A stretch of DNA of 64,000 nt. Origin: Trichosphaerium sp. ATCC 40318. Its lineage: Eukaryota; Discosea; Flabellinia; Trichosidae. How positions within the stretch are numbered: the first letter of the stretch is position 1; the number at the start of each line of letters is the position of its first letter. The notes beneath the pieces were generated by a model, which made no database searches, was not told the origin of the DNA, and saw nothing but the letters and a program-made list of their open reading frames with translations. The stretch is from NCBI GenBank assembly GCA_038496445.1, contig JALMLS010000466.1, positions 1-64,000 on the forward strand, written 5' to 3'. The translations under genes were made by a program, and so were the position numbers. Positions 1-12,465 of the stretch are shown piece by piece.

Positions 1-3000
1 CCAAAAAAGTTCATGAACCGGTTTTTTTACCCTTTTGACCTGCGATTTGAATGTACATTGAATGAACTGTTCTGCATTATCCATGAGCTCATTACGTAGG
101 TTATCTGCCATGTCAAGATTGAGTATAAACCAGAAAGACTTGCTGAGACGCTGTTCATGGATATGTTGAAAGAAATGTTGAATAGCTTGTTTTGGATAAG
201 TATTCAGAAACTTTGCAAGAGGTTTTCGGTATGGACTGCTAATATTACGACAATTGATTTGCTCAAGTTGTGATGTGATCGTAATTAAAGGTTCCAAGAA
301 CTTTGAAGCTGCAGGAGGCAGCAAGTGAAAAGTTTCGATAATAGCAGCCGGAATATCAATAATTTCATCCGTCTCCTAAAAACGCAACTAAGTCAAAAAA
401 AAAAAAAAAGGATCACGTGATAAATTGTTTTCCCTTCTAAACACGTACAGTAACACGAATTGAAGACATCATATTCGGTGCTGTACGAACTTGAGGATCC
501 ATCCATTTCTTGAGATGATCCAAGAACTTATCACCAAGCATAACATTGAAGCATTTCGTCAACAACTCCAAGAGTCTGCATAACCCTTGCAAGAGCGGAA
601 CAGTCAACTTGTTAGGCTCAGCGAGCTTGTATAGTATTGGTCGTAAGCTCTTTTGTAACAAATCCTTAGGCAGTTGATTTTGGTGTATAACTTGATCCAA
701 TCCATTCTTTGCAACCATAACAATTTGTGAAGGTTGCAAAGTCAACGCTTTGAAGAAAATGCCAATAATACGGTGACGCAAGTTTCCAGGCTTTTTACCG
801 TTTTCAGGTGAGCTTTGGGCAGGTGGAGGGTTCTCTGTAATGTGTTTAAACTCTTCTGTAGCCATAGCTGCAGCTAAAAGCTTTACAGCAGCACAATGAA
901 GGCTAACAGACTGCGCAGAACCTTCAAATAAAACCATAAGCACTAAAACAACAGAAGTATAGTATACGTACCCTCAGCAATACCAAGCGTAGCTTCTACT
1001 AACTCTAGCAGTTTTGGGGTGAATGATAGGATTGGTGGCCTGAGCCCAAGACAAAATGTGACTGCGTCAAGATGTCCGGTTTGAACTTCAGGTTTGAGGT
1101 ATTGTAAAGGTTGTGAAAGGATTGATTGCATAAGAGACTCCTTGTACGGCTCGATAAGCTCTGGTATTTCCATCTTTGTCATATCTGCAAGGCTCTCAAG
1201 AGACTTGGTACAAGTACTTCTGACAACTTCACGTGGTGTTGATAAGTGCTGTGTTAAAATTTCAACAACAGCTCCGAGATTACGTTTGTTCTCAGCTTCT
1301 GTGCCGTCAGTTGTGGCATGACCTCCGTTGCAAATCTTAAGAATCTCAGCCAAGGTCTCTTGGGCCTCTTCTATTGTCGTTACAGACAATGAAGGAGATA
1401 AATCCTTTAATACATAAAGCAATGCTTTAACAGAAGCCAATTGATTACGCCTTAAAAAGAAAAGGTTAATCAAACTTACATAGGAAACAAACAATAACCA
1501 TACCTGACCCAAGCTGGACTCAGTGACTTGGATAGGTGCTTAATACCTAAGACACCACCAGCTTTAGAGTACCACTCACATTTATAGCAGCAGTAATTAC
1601 AACGTTCTCTTATCTTTTCGAAGACCTGATTTTAAACAAAAAGTTAATTACATGTAATACTAGTAGTGGTGTCTTTCAATCATTGTCGTACACTAAGTTC
1701 TGAAGCCTTGTCTCCTGGATTAAACTTTTTACTAACATCAAGAAGAATATCTATCGCTTTGACAGCAGCAGGAGCATGTTTACGGTTCTCTGATGTAATA
1801 ACATCAAGAAGAGCGCCGACAAATCCATCAGGATCAAGTTCTGTTAACTCACTCACTTCTGGTCTCTTATTGGCAGCAAACAGCAAAGCAAAGTGCCTGC
1901 ACACGCTCTCATAGAATTGAACATTATCGCATTGCTACAAAAACAAATTAATATGGCATACAAGCTAGTCAAACTGTACCTTCAAGTCATCGTATGTTGA
2001 AGCTGTCATGATACTGTTAAGAATGAGCTTCAGTGTCCAAGTTTCAGCTACGAATTTATGCTTTGTCTTGATACGCTTAGTACCCATTCGCGATTCATCT
2101 TCGAGAGTCACTTTCTTTGGATACAATAGCGGTTCTGTTGATGGTTCTTAAAAGAAGTATTAATACCAACCATGAAAAGAAACAAGGGTACCATTGATAA
2201 CAAATCCATCAGGTGGAGTAGCATTAATAAGACCGCATAAACAAGATTTTAGGAACAAATAAGACAACCGACGCCGATTTGAATTGGAAGGTGCAATGAA
2301 TAGGATTTTTCTTGCTTCATGTACTGCTTGAGCAAGTGGAAGAACCAAACTGTGATCAGGCTCAAGGCTGAGTGTTATACTGTACCCAGATTCTATATTA
2401 CGGGTTGCCTTCTAAACGAAAAAGTAAGATTAAAAGTAATACTGGAGTAAAAAAGAGACGTACCAATTTTGGTGGCTTTGCAAAGAAATTACGGTTCCTT
2501 CCAGCCATTTTTCCCATTATACGTAGTACTTGAGGAGCATATGGATATGGTGGAGGCTTGAGATGTAGCCAAAGAGCCTTCATGAGTCTCGGTTTGTAAG
2601 GTAGTAATATTGGTTCCAAATAATCAGCAGATAGCCTATCTATACATAATTCTAGCAATCTCAAGCCTTGAAGAACAACATCTGTTATAGACTCAATAGC
2701 AAGCACCAACGGCTTCATAAGGTGGTGAAGACAGTGCAATAGAGAGCTAAGGCGAGGAGGCACCTATATGACATGGTGTTAGCACTCAGAAAACCGAGAT
2801 CAAAGAGCTAGGTACATCACGAACGGTAAGACTCAATTCTATAAACAAGTCCCGAAGCTCATGAGGATGTGAGCTTGAATGAAGTCTGTTGAACTGTTTC
2901 AATAGCTCTATTGTTTGTCAGAAATCTAAGCATTCTAATAGGTAAGAGCGTACCGCTCAATAATGGCAGGAATTCACGAGAAAACATATCGAATTTCCCG

Positions 3001-6000
3001 CCACCAATACTTCGGAATAAATACCTCAAAAGCATAAAGTAATTCGTCGAGTCTTTAACCTCAGAAGCAAGCTTCATAGCTTGTCTTACAACCAGGCCAA
3101 GATGAGGTTGTAATACAGGCTCGTTATCCGAAAAATATGTAACAGAGTTAAACACAGCCTTAAACAGCCTTAACATTACAGTCGCTCTTCCCTTTTGTGG
3201 TGAAGATAATTGTCTTAAAAAAACACGTTAGTTTTAAGTAAGTAAACATAAGCTAGCTTGTCCTTTGGTTACGTACTTCATGCGAGATACCAAGAAACGT
3301 AAGATACACTCGGCGAAGTGTTTAGATACAGGTGGGTTGAGTAAAAAATGCTCAACGAGGGTTAGAACTTGATGGTTTCCAAGACTTGACTTGAAAATAA
3401 ACGGCATCTCAAGCTCCAGAACATCACGGAATACTTGAGGATCAAGCATAGTAAAAACAGCAGCAAAGTATTCCATTATCTTTGTAGACATCTCAGCATT
3501 CTGTAATTATTAGCGGTGGGTTGTGTTAAGAAAGAGGGAGTAAAAGATTTTCACAACTGCTTGTCAAAAAAAAAATACAAAAAAAATAGAAGCAACAAAT
3601 TGTGATATTGGGATGCTAACTACTAACCTCTTGTACCTCTTGCTCCTCCTTCTTAGTTCCCTCAGAGAGGCATACGTTATAAATTTTGAAGCAATGTAGA
3701 CCGTTTCTTAGAAGTCTCGTAAAGAGGAGACTCTCTTCAACAGTAAGTCTCTTAGAGGATTGACCGTTCTAAAGTAAAAGCATTAATGACTAGTCTAGAT
3801 TCAATAATGTTTTAAAAACATACTTGTGCTTGATATGCAGTAGAGCTAATACCCCAAACAATATTTTTAAGTCCAAGGACCAAAGTCTTTAGCAGCAATC
3901 TGCAATCTATGAAAAAAGTTATTTTCAGAAAAAAATCGAACAAAATGTAATGTTTTGTATCTAATCAAGCTTACCTTTAATCTTTGCCATTGTGCGATTT
4001 GCACGAAGGGAATTTGCTACAGCTGGTTCCACAATGCTTCCTCGAGCGACTACGTCTGTTAATAACTGCCAAATTGGTTTTGAATAAAAGAAAGAAGGCT
4101 TTAAAAAAAAAAAGAAACTCTCTTGCCTTTTATCTTTAATAACTCAGGTATCTGACGCTTTAAGCTACTGAACTTATTTACAAACGCATTTAGGATACAA
4201 ACAAGCAATGTACGACCTATTATCAATTAAATAAAAACCCTAAAGAACAATCATTTTTTTGCGTACCATTATTCTCTGCGTTATTGTTCCTAGCAATACA
4301 TTCCACAAGGTTCAATAATAGCTTTGCGGACATTGTCTGTATAGCGAATGGCAAGGAAGAATCATGAATATTGCGTGAATACAAATGAACAACTTTTGTA
4401 AGCTGTGGCAGCTTAAGTTCAGCGCGAACATGATGGACCTTAAAAAAAAAGTTAAAAAAAACCTATTTCTTCTGTATGACGTACCAAGTCCGCGAGTGTA
4501 CTATAAGCCAAAGGTCTAAGTGTTTCGTAACATGTCCTCCCTTTGCCTAGCCATTTAAGAAAAAAACCAGATGACAAGTTGTTTCTTTTGGAAGAAAATT
4601 AAAAAAACATACCTAAAAGCATTTCCTCTTTTAGGAGGGTATCAATGTGTTTTACAAACCCTTTACGAAAATCTGTAGCTAGAACATGACGTGTAGCAAC
4701 TAGTAACTCCTTACGAATCGACGCAGATTCTGAAGGGCAGTTACGAAGAAGCTGTATGACGCATTTTGGAATCTCTGAGATATATGGTCTGAGTTGATCA
4801 ACAAAGCCGCGTAACATGTATGCGAGGAATGATAGTGTCTAATAGTGTAATGTGGTAAGAACACGTAATGATCATTGTTATAAAAAGAGAGGTATATTTG
4901 GGTTACCTTGACTTGAGCACCAATAAACCCAATGTATTGTTGTCTGTATTTTGGTGTCTTAGCTGGTTCACCAGCTTGTAGATCAAGAGTCTTTACAATG
5001 AGAGGCATAAATTCTCTCACAGTACTCTGAAGATGTCGAGGGTATAACTGGAAAAGAAGTACGACGATAAAAGGGCATTCTGTCAATACCTGATGCAAAA
5101 ACGTGAGTAACTAAAAAAAAAAAACTTTTTGTCCCTTCCATACCTTAAAACTATTGAGAGAAGAAATTAGCGTGTTTCCCTTTGGTGGTTGTAATAAACC
5201 AGGATTTAAATTATCTAAAAGAAGAATGTAATCAGTTTACAGTCACAAAAAAGAATAGGTTTAAACTAAACGTACCGGCTTGTTGAATTGTAAATTTTTG
5301 TTTACCTAAAGGGTAAATGTCAAAAAACGGAAAAAACAAAAACAAAAAAAAAAAAAAACGAGGCGCCGACACCTTTCAAAAAAAAAGGAACTAAGAGCTT
5401 TTCATAGCCAGTGAAAGATTTAAAATATACGGGTGCGTATAAAGTACGTAAAAAAGGAATTACAACCATTGAGTTAGATTGATTTTAAACCGCTTGTTCG
5501 AAAAATCAAAACACGTGTATAAAGCGTCGTACCACCTGTCCTGCCTTCAGAAAAAGTAATATGGACTGTTGTGGTAAGCTCCTTGTAAATACGTTGAACA
5601 AAAGTCAAAAAATTTTGAGCTTCTGTTTCAAGCTCTGGTCTGTATGCTTTGTGCAGGTCAATGATAATACGTAAGCAAATAGCGGCGTTATCTTCGTTTT
5701 CGTGGGATAATAACTTGGTGGTGAATTGTAAGAACCGTTTGCACATTGGTTTCAAGCATTCGTCTGTTTTCAACCTTTTTGTGATGTGAGAACGCGTGGT
5801 GAAGCACTTTTGAGGGTTTTTGTTGATGTGTTTAACTAATTAATAATTTTTCGCTGTAAATAGCGTTTTAGAGCTCAGTACCTATTAAGTATCTCTAATA
5901 TGGTATTTCGAAGCTTTTGCTCGTGATTGTCGGTGAGTTGAGGTTTTCCAATGGCAAGCTCTTCCATTAGAAGGGGAAATATCTCCTTTAGAAAGCCTTT

Positions 6001-6254
6001 GTAATTTTGGGCTTGTAACGCTCCAATATTTTCTCTAATCTCGGTTGCACAGGCAACTCTGTACGCAAACGTCGAGTCTACGCACCACATTAAATTAAGC
6101 AATTTGAAAAATACAAACCAGTGCCCCGCGCTTTCTTCCAGCTTGCGCTGTACCCCTTTAACGCCTCATCATTGTTTATAATCGGTGTAAGCCGTGGGAA
6201 GTTAACAGGCGGCTGTTGAGACGGCCCTGAAGGCGAATCCACCTTAGGGTGCAT
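1..6254 (-). CDS. TRA1: TRA1/TRRAP, N-terminal HEAT-repeat half (partial)
   Basis: Tra1/TRRAP is the giant pseudokinase scaffold of SAGA and NuA4 histone acetyltransferases and binds transcription activators in the nucleus. I chose the ATG at 6254 (MHPKVDSPSGPSQQPP) because it opens an exon that leads into the Tra1-like stretch LKEIFPLLMEELAIGKPQL, followed by ICLRIIIDLHKAYRPELETE. More HEAT-type exons follow, for example LQYLKPEVQTGHLDAVTFC, LPYKPRLMKALWLHLKPPP and APQVLRIMGKMAGRN. About 20 exons are split by introns of roughly 35-70 bases, many with GTACGT donors. The C-terminal FAT and kinase-like parts lie beyond the left edge. PET117 starts divergently 195 bases away, so the two probably share a promoter. 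The family call is secure; individual exon edges are less so. Confidence 0.93.
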
Positions 6255-6449
6255 TTATGTCTCTTGTGGTATAAGTTGCTTGACGCGCAAGCGTGTACCA
6301 ACCTTCTATGTACTGTTGAGCAATGAATAATCAAAGTCGCGAAGATTCCGTGACTTAAGAATTTTGCTCTACTTTTCTGTAAGTCTGCACCTTGGTTTTT
6401 CGCCACTTTCAGTTATCTTCGTTAGGATACACATAACAGTCTCGAGCTA

Positions 6450-6665
6450 ATGTCATTACCCGCAAAGGTGTTTTTGGCATTGGCAACTGTAACAACAGTG
6501 ACAGTTGTTACGTACATACATTTGGATCATAATAAACAAAAACGGGTGCGCGTGTGATTATAGACGCCAACTGGAATAACTGTAGGCTAGGAAATGAAGC
6601 TCGGTATACGAAGAGACTTTGAGCGCAGAGCAAAGCGCGAAATGGACAATCCGTGCGTAGAGTAG
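6450..6665 (+). CDS. PET117: PET117-like cytochrome c oxidase assembly factor
   Basis: This is a small inner-mitochondrial-membrane protein needed for cytochrome oxidase assembly. The start MSLPAKVFLALATVTTVTVV gives a short N-terminal membrane segment, followed by TYIHLDHNKQKR. An intron of about 46 bases then ends at GGCTAG, and the second exon reads EMKLGIRRDFERRAKREMDN before a TAG. This matches the family pattern of an S-K-V start, one membrane helix, and a G-[IV]-x-R-D-[IF]-E-R motif soon after. At roughly 56 residues it is shorter than the human protein. It is head-to-head with TRA1. The function is inferred from the family pattern, which is good but rests on a short sequence. Confidence 0.75.
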
Positions 6666-6690
6666 CTACAAACTAGCAGTTTAGCACTAA

Positions 6691-6884
6691 ATGAATTCGA
6701 CAGACCTCCAAAAAACGTATTACCGGACGCACAATAGCCATTCGTAGAGTTGAGGGTATATCTGAACTCATTCAGTCACGCTACATTTTACATTTATCAA
6801 ATCGAATCGAAAGTAAGTACAAATACACGACTTGGCCGCGAATTGCCTCAGAACCAGTTGCTATCCACCACTGCTGTACAATAA
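6691..6884 (+). CDS. small hypothetical protein, three short exons
   Basis: I do not recognise this gene. With a 31-base intron (GTATTACC..TTCGTAG) and a second intron of about 37 bases (GTAAGTAC..CCTCAG), an open frame runs MNSTDLQKT, then VEGISELIQSRYILHLSNRI, then ENQLLSTTAVQ and TAA, about 40 residues. The middle looks like an amphipathic helix. Both splice pairs keep frame, which is the main support. It starts 26 bases after PET117 on the same strand, so it could instead be PET117 3' sequence. An alternative splice at GTACAATA would extend it. Confidence 0.25.
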
Positions 6885-7263
6885 AACAAAATTAAAAGTT
6901 ACAATTTTGGCATCCGTGGCAAGCTGGAAGGCAAACGTGAAGTGATATTACTACTTTATGTATATGTCAGGTATAACTGTTTTGTGTGGTTTGAAATGAT
7001 TAGCACTTGAATACCAAACGTATGTAATATTAGGCTTTTCCAATAAAAACACTCGGAAATGCGTTACTACGCGTGACCAGAAGTGTTAGGGTGTTTTCCC
7101 ACTTTTTTTTAACAACCATGGAATTTCACAAAAGTGAATTCTCAAAATTTCGAAAAAAAACCTTACTTTGACCACATCTAAAAGCGAACTAATCGATCGC
7201 TACCCACTTTATGTACACACTATTTTTTTCACACATTATCCAAATACTAATAATTTCTGTTTT
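6885..7263. other. spacer, no gene seen
   Basis: This is AT-rich sequence between the small plus-strand gene and the 3' end of the dioxygenase. I see no convincing coding frame, RNA gene or repeat. Confidence 0.4.
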
Positions 7264-8519
7264 TCATTCATTATAACTCATTGCTGTAGCTGCATAACAC
7301 CCTAAACATTCATAAACAAAAAAAATTTTCAAAAACATTTTATGCAAAACCTGATAATCAAGCCATATATTAGTCATCGCTTCTTCTTTATAAGTCATTG
7401 GATTATGTCGTGAATTATATAAACGGAAGTAAACCATATAACGGACATCAGGTGAAGTATTAGGAACAGAAATACGAGCCAACTGATAATGACACTAGTG
7501 GATAGTTCATTAACAACCCGACCAAGAAAAAAAAAAGAAAAAAAACTTACCAAAAGAATGTCACCAGCCTTCGCCAATATATGTTTTGGTTCGACGTCAA
7601 GTGTTGGTTTCTTTATACCGCTCTTTAATGTATTTGTAGGGCCTCCATTCTCATTGAAAAATCTCTGTAATTGCACATGTGTACCAGGAAACACTGCCAT
7701 GTTCCCAGAAAAATCACGTGGTAAATCTGTTAAGAAAACAGCACAAAACAAAGTGTAATTGTTAAACTACCGATAAGATTTAGCATACAAAAAACAATTC
7801 AATGTAGTGGCTCTAAACTTACTGTGTTTGGTGGTATTTTATTGTGAGGAGAAGACATTCCGTCCAGAATCCATCCGTTTGACCATTCAGGTTTAGGAAA
7901 CAAACCGTCCTAGTTTCATATTTATTAAAAATAATCCACAATTGCTCAAGCTTTAGACGCACTCCAGAAAAAACTATTTGATTACGAAATTGTGCAGGCG
8001 TGAAACATCCTTGACCAGGAAAGTTTAAACGTATATCTCCACCGCTACAAAAAAAATGAATTAAGTTAAAGGGAAAACAAGAACATTGTAGTTGATCAAC
8101 TGAAAGCAAAAAATATAATACAAAGCTTCACGTACCCTGGTGCATGTATATCACCTACTAAAGATCTTATAAGAGGAAGCGCACTCGAACGTAAAATAAG
8201 ATCACTAATAGCATCACATGAATATATAGGAGGTGGGAACTTCAATCCTGTCTTATCAAATTTACTATGTCCAGAACCAATGATCATATTTATACAACGA
8301 CGTGCATTATCAATAAGATCTTTTTGTACAGCAGAATTTATAACAACATAACCTAGGCTCACAGTTAACAAACAAAATTATATCGAACAAAGGGACCACC
8401 GAAGGAGTCATCAGTAAACAAACTAAAAGGTACATACCATTTGACACAAAGTGGTTTTTCTGCTCAGTGCTGAGTTGCGCTTGTATTGCAGGGGATTGCT
8501 CTTTGTGCTTAATACTCAT
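7264..8519 (-). CDS. phytanoyl-CoA dioxygenase (PhyH) family protein
   Basis: PhyH enzymes are Fe(II)/2-oxoglutarate oxygenases that hydroxylate diverse small substrates; the substrate here cannot be read. The start is MSIKHKEQSPAIQAQLSTEQ. Later exons give SNGYVVINSAVQKDLIDNAR, IRLNFPGQGCFTPAQF, a segment with NGWILDGM, and FSGNMAVFPGTHVQLQRFF. The distal iron-binding His is the H of FPGTH. The proximal HxD site normally reads WHxDG, but here it reads W-I-L-D-G, so Asp is kept and the first His is replaced by Ile. Four introns are visible, with GTATGT, GTACGT, GTGCGT and GTAAGT donors. The family call is strong, but catalytic competence is doubtful. Confidence 0.82.
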
Positions 8520-8581
8520 CTCGAGGCTAAGTATGCGTTAAGATGAAATGCTTTTAAAAAAAGGAGTAGAATGAAACAAGT

Positions 8582-10316
8582 TCATAAATCATACTTTGCT
8601 TTTATAACCTCTGTGAGGTTAGGTTCAACTTTCTTTGTTGTATTTCCTTTATATTGTGGTGGTCTTTTTGGAGGCATTCTATTTACTAGGTACATCGCAT
8701 TAGCGAGCCAAACAACACATAAAAGAGGAGGTATCAAAACTTACCACTTTGTTGGGGTTGCTTTGGTGACGCGTGTACAGGTTCGCTCCTGTCTCCTGCT
8801 ATCGTTAAGTACTCTTACATCAACACTTGAGATTGTAAAAAGACAAAAAATTATATTACCTGTAAACTGCTGAGGATGCTTTACAAGAGATTCAGGAGCT
8901 CTTGTTAAAGGATTTTGACTTGGAAATAAGCCAGATGGCGCTGAAGGCCCTTCATGCATAGGTACCAGGTTCGCCCATGCACCTTTACCTCTCCTGTTAC
9001 CTCTCCCTTTACCATTCCATCTTCCTTTGCCATTTCTGTTTCCTTGACGTTTACCTCTCCATTGTGCAAATCTCTGTAACTGCGAACCCCAGCCTCCTAA
9101 CAACAGCTTTGGTAAGAAAAAACCTGGTATAAAACACTCACCTTGGTTAGCGTTGTTCATTTTTCTACCTGCTTTAGGCGGTTGTGAATGGTGTGAGTGT
9201 GAACGGTGCCTTTGATGGTCACCCATTTGGTTGTTTATATTACCATTACCATTCTGTTGATGCGTTGCATACCCATTTCCGTAAGCTTTGGGTGCGTTGT
9301 ATTCAGGTCGTTGTGAATTCATATGAGAATGGTATGATTGTCGTGAGGCTTCCTCTTGATAGCTTGGAGGTTCAGGAGCGCTGTATGATAATGGATTACG
9401 TTGTAACCGTGCGTTTGGATCATATTGTGGTGCTCGGTGATAGGTTGGTGCTGATGTATTATGTTGTAGGGGGTATGATACATTACGTTGTAACTTGGGT
9501 GGTTGAGTCTACAATCGCGTGTTGGTTTTACTATAAACTCAAGGGATATTGAAATAAATGCTTGGTGACGTACATATACAGGAGACTCGTATTGTGGTGG
9601 TGGAGGAGCACGCCGATGTGGTACATACTAACACAAAAAAAATTAAACTAAGAATCTTAGAGCTAACTGAAAAATGTGCAAAGGTGTTTATTACATGGAC
9701 TGCAAACTTCAAAATAAAATACGTACAGTTTTTGGAGGTTGCTGGTGTTGCTGTTCTGCACGAAGAGGATACGAGTTCTGTTTATGTAGTTGTGTATCTT
9801 TGGAATAAAGGTTTAGAAAAAATTTGTTTGAACACCACGTGATAGTAAAATAAAATGGTTTTGACATTAGTCTAATGCGTACAAGAAGGGTATGATTGTG
9901 TTGGAGGATATGTTGTGTTTGAACTATTCTCTGGTCTTGTTGGTGGTTGAGCTTCTTGTTGTGCTGTAGGTGCATTTGATGGGTTTTGTGGTCTAGGTGG
10001 TTGAACGTTTGGGTCTTCAACTGGTGTTGAATGTTTTGGAGATGTTGGTGGGTTGTCAGATACTTTTAAACGCTCCTACAGAGCGTTACTGGCGAAAATA
10101 CCGTTAATTGGTTACCATTTGCTTAATAGGTGGATCATTTTGCTTGGTGGCCTCTGTATTAACGCCACAGGCTGACATTAAAAGTGTTATTGTTTTTGTA
10201 AGGTCTCCAGCTGTTTGTGCCCACGACGCAACGATTAACTCCTTATCGAGCTGTGGGAACATCATAGACAGCTGAGAAACGAATGGTGGTGATGCTTCTG
10301 GTGTAGTTGAAGCCAT
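8582..10316 (-). CDS. CUE-domain, Gln/Pro- and Arg/Gly-rich protein
   Basis: The first exon (MASTTPEASPPFVSQLSMMF, then PQLDKELIVASWAQTAGDLT) is a CUE-type ubiquitin-binding domain: Phe-Pro near its start, then a helical stretch with a hydrophobic end. Downstream exons are low complexity. They are rich in Pro, Gln, Asn and His, then have an Arg/Gly/Lys tract (GKGRWNGKGRGNRRGKGAWA) typical of RNA-binding disordered regions. The C-terminus is MPPKRPPQYKGNTTKK..IKAKYDL. The six or so exons join in frame with GTAAGT- or GTGAGT-like donors. It may link ubiquitin to RNA or granule biology, which is inference only. No catalytic domain is visible. Confidence 0.65.
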
Positions 10317-10759
10317 AGGTACAATCTTGCGTATGCAATTGGTTAGTTCCTTCTATGTGCGTATATACAATTTTCTACGCGTTGTTGCGTATATTATTCT
10401 TTTAACCTTGAATTGCAGTAAGCCGTGAAAAAATAGGAACAATTTCAACACTCCACCAGATTAATCGCACGAGCACGCTACAGAAACAATATGGGTTGCA
10501 GGAACTCATGACGCTACCGGCACTAATGGGCAGACATTTACCCGTTAATTGTTTATTACCCAAGTGTCACAATATGTAGAGGTGATTGCAGTGCGCCATA
10601 ACCACATTGTGACACACTGTGACATTAAAACACTCTAAGCGAAAAATGCCTAATCCGCTGCAATTGTTGACTTTGTAGACAATAGTTTTTTAAGCGTGTA
10701 ACACGGTTGTTCTTGTTACTGCCGTTACCCCTACCACGTCATCGCCTTAAACGCATGAA
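10317..10759. other. divergent intergenic region
   Basis: This lies between the divergent starts of the CUE-domain gene (minus) and the NHL gene (plus), so it probably carries both promoters. It contains repeated GTGACA/TGTCAC words around 10560-10625. No coding sequence is seen. Confidence 0.4.
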
Positions 10760-12134
10760 ATGGCCATAAGCACAAGTAATGAACCATTTCCGTCTATAAC
10801 CTACCAAACCCTTATATATATAACCCTAGAAGGCGCTAAGCGGCAATTACAAAGAAATGAAGGTTTACATCACGTCGAACAATTAGAAACAGCTTTTGAC
10901 TACCTTCCAGTTGAACTAATAGTAGAGGTACCTCCAACGCACCATATTACGAATTATGTAGTTATTTACCATCCAGATAATCTCTTGGCTACCAATCGCT
11001 TCTATTCTCAGTTTTCGATCAACAGCACAACACATTGCAAAGCTTGTAGACTTTCACGTGCCAACAGTAAAGGTGCAATCATGTCAAAATCATCTTTTTG
11101 ACAATGTTCCAAAAGGAAGGAAGAAAGACGTTCCAGGCCAAAGAGAATGGACCAAAATATAAGCCAATTGAAGAAACAGAGTTTTCTACAGTCACTTCTA
11201 TTGCACTAACACCCAAAGGACACGTACGTGGGCCACCTACAGTAGCATTGATCTTGTCTTTTTTTTACAATTTTGTTGATATCATAAAATATTAGGTTGC
11301 GTTCGTTGAGTATGGAGAGTCGTTGATTCATATCTTAAACCTTAAAACAGGAAAACTGTACAGGCGAAAGATTATAGAGCTTTTTCGTAGGCCGTATGGG
11401 ATACTTGCAATGGATAATGGAGACTTGATTGTGTCCGATAGTAGCACTCACACAGTGTCACGTGTTGAGATGTCAGGCGGTAAAAGACGAAAGCATACAG
11501 TCATCGCTGGGCAACATATGAACACTGGTTTTGTTAATGGAGATAAAGGTAAACTCAATGTACCCAGGGGACTATGTATGGATTCAAACGGGCGAATACT
11601 TGTTTGTGATACTTCAAATCGAGCTATACGACAGATTAAAGAAGATGGTTCATTTAGTACACTTTGTGGCTCTCCAACTAGTTCAGGAATAGCTACGGAT
11701 GGCCCTGTTGCAACAGCTTCTTTCTTTAGTCCTAGGAAAGTTGTTGTTGATTCTAAGAGAGATATAATTTATGTCGCTGATGGAACAGTATGTTATTTGT
11801 TTGAACTTTCTCAAAACTTGTATTTTGTGCTAAACCTCTCTTTTCGTTCTAGGCCATTAGGAGGATTTCAAGTGGTTATGTAGATACTATATACAATCAA
11901 GATAATCCTATTCATAGTATGGCTCTTGATAAGAGAGGTGACCTTTACTTTGGGACAAGCCAAGGTCTGAAGAAGATTTATTTAAACACCAATTTTCAGC
12001 ATGTCATCAACTTAAGTATTGTTCCCAAAGTAACTCATATCTCTGCTGCCTTTTGTTACGAAGAAACACTACTGGTGTTCGCCAATATTACTGGATGTAT
12101 GGGATATACTTTGCTATCAATATCTCTTTTGTAG
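10760..12134 (+). CDS. NHL-repeat beta-propeller protein
   Basis: The centre of the protein is a clear NHL-type propeller: RRPYGILAMDNGDLIVSDSS, then LNVPRGLCMDSNGRILVCDT, SFFSPRKVVVDSKRDIIYVA, and IHSMALDKRGDLYFGTSQG. NHL propellers bind proteins or RNA. The first 110 residues contain DYLPVELIVEVPPTHHI and no domain I can name, and the frame changes around 10960-11160 imply one or two introns there that I could not fix. Clear introns lie at about 11223-11294 (GTACGT..TTAG) and 11788-11851. There is no RING or B-box, so it is not evidently a TRIM-like ligase. Confidence 0.65.
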
Positions 12135-12465
12135 CTTGTAACAAATAGTTGAAAAAAAATGATGCTTAACACCGCAAGTTGTTTCACTTAGGTGCCAGCA
12201 AGTGGCATTTTTTTCTATGAAATTCAAAATACCAGTCAGGGTTTTTTTTGCAATGTCACGTGACTTGTTTAATTTCTGTTTTTTTTGTATTTTTACCACT
12301 GCTTGCAAACGCGTTTACACTCTTCTTTTCTACAACGTGAATTGAGCTGTGCAACCTCGTTATTCAAATTTTTGTACAAAATAACAATAAGTTAGCAATG
12401 CTTATATGTGTTCAACTAATGCAACACGTTAATTTGAGAAGATCTTGGATTCAGGATTGGCTCAT
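12135..12465. other. convergent 3' spacer
   Basis: This AT-rich region lies between two convergent genes. It holds one GTCACGTGAC palindrome near 12255, and nothing else is seen. Confidence 0.4.

Noticed and set aside
7489-7758. Plus-strand 89-codon open frame opposite the dioxygenase.
   Set aside because: It is the shadow of the conserved exon containing FPGTHVQLQRFF on the minus strand.
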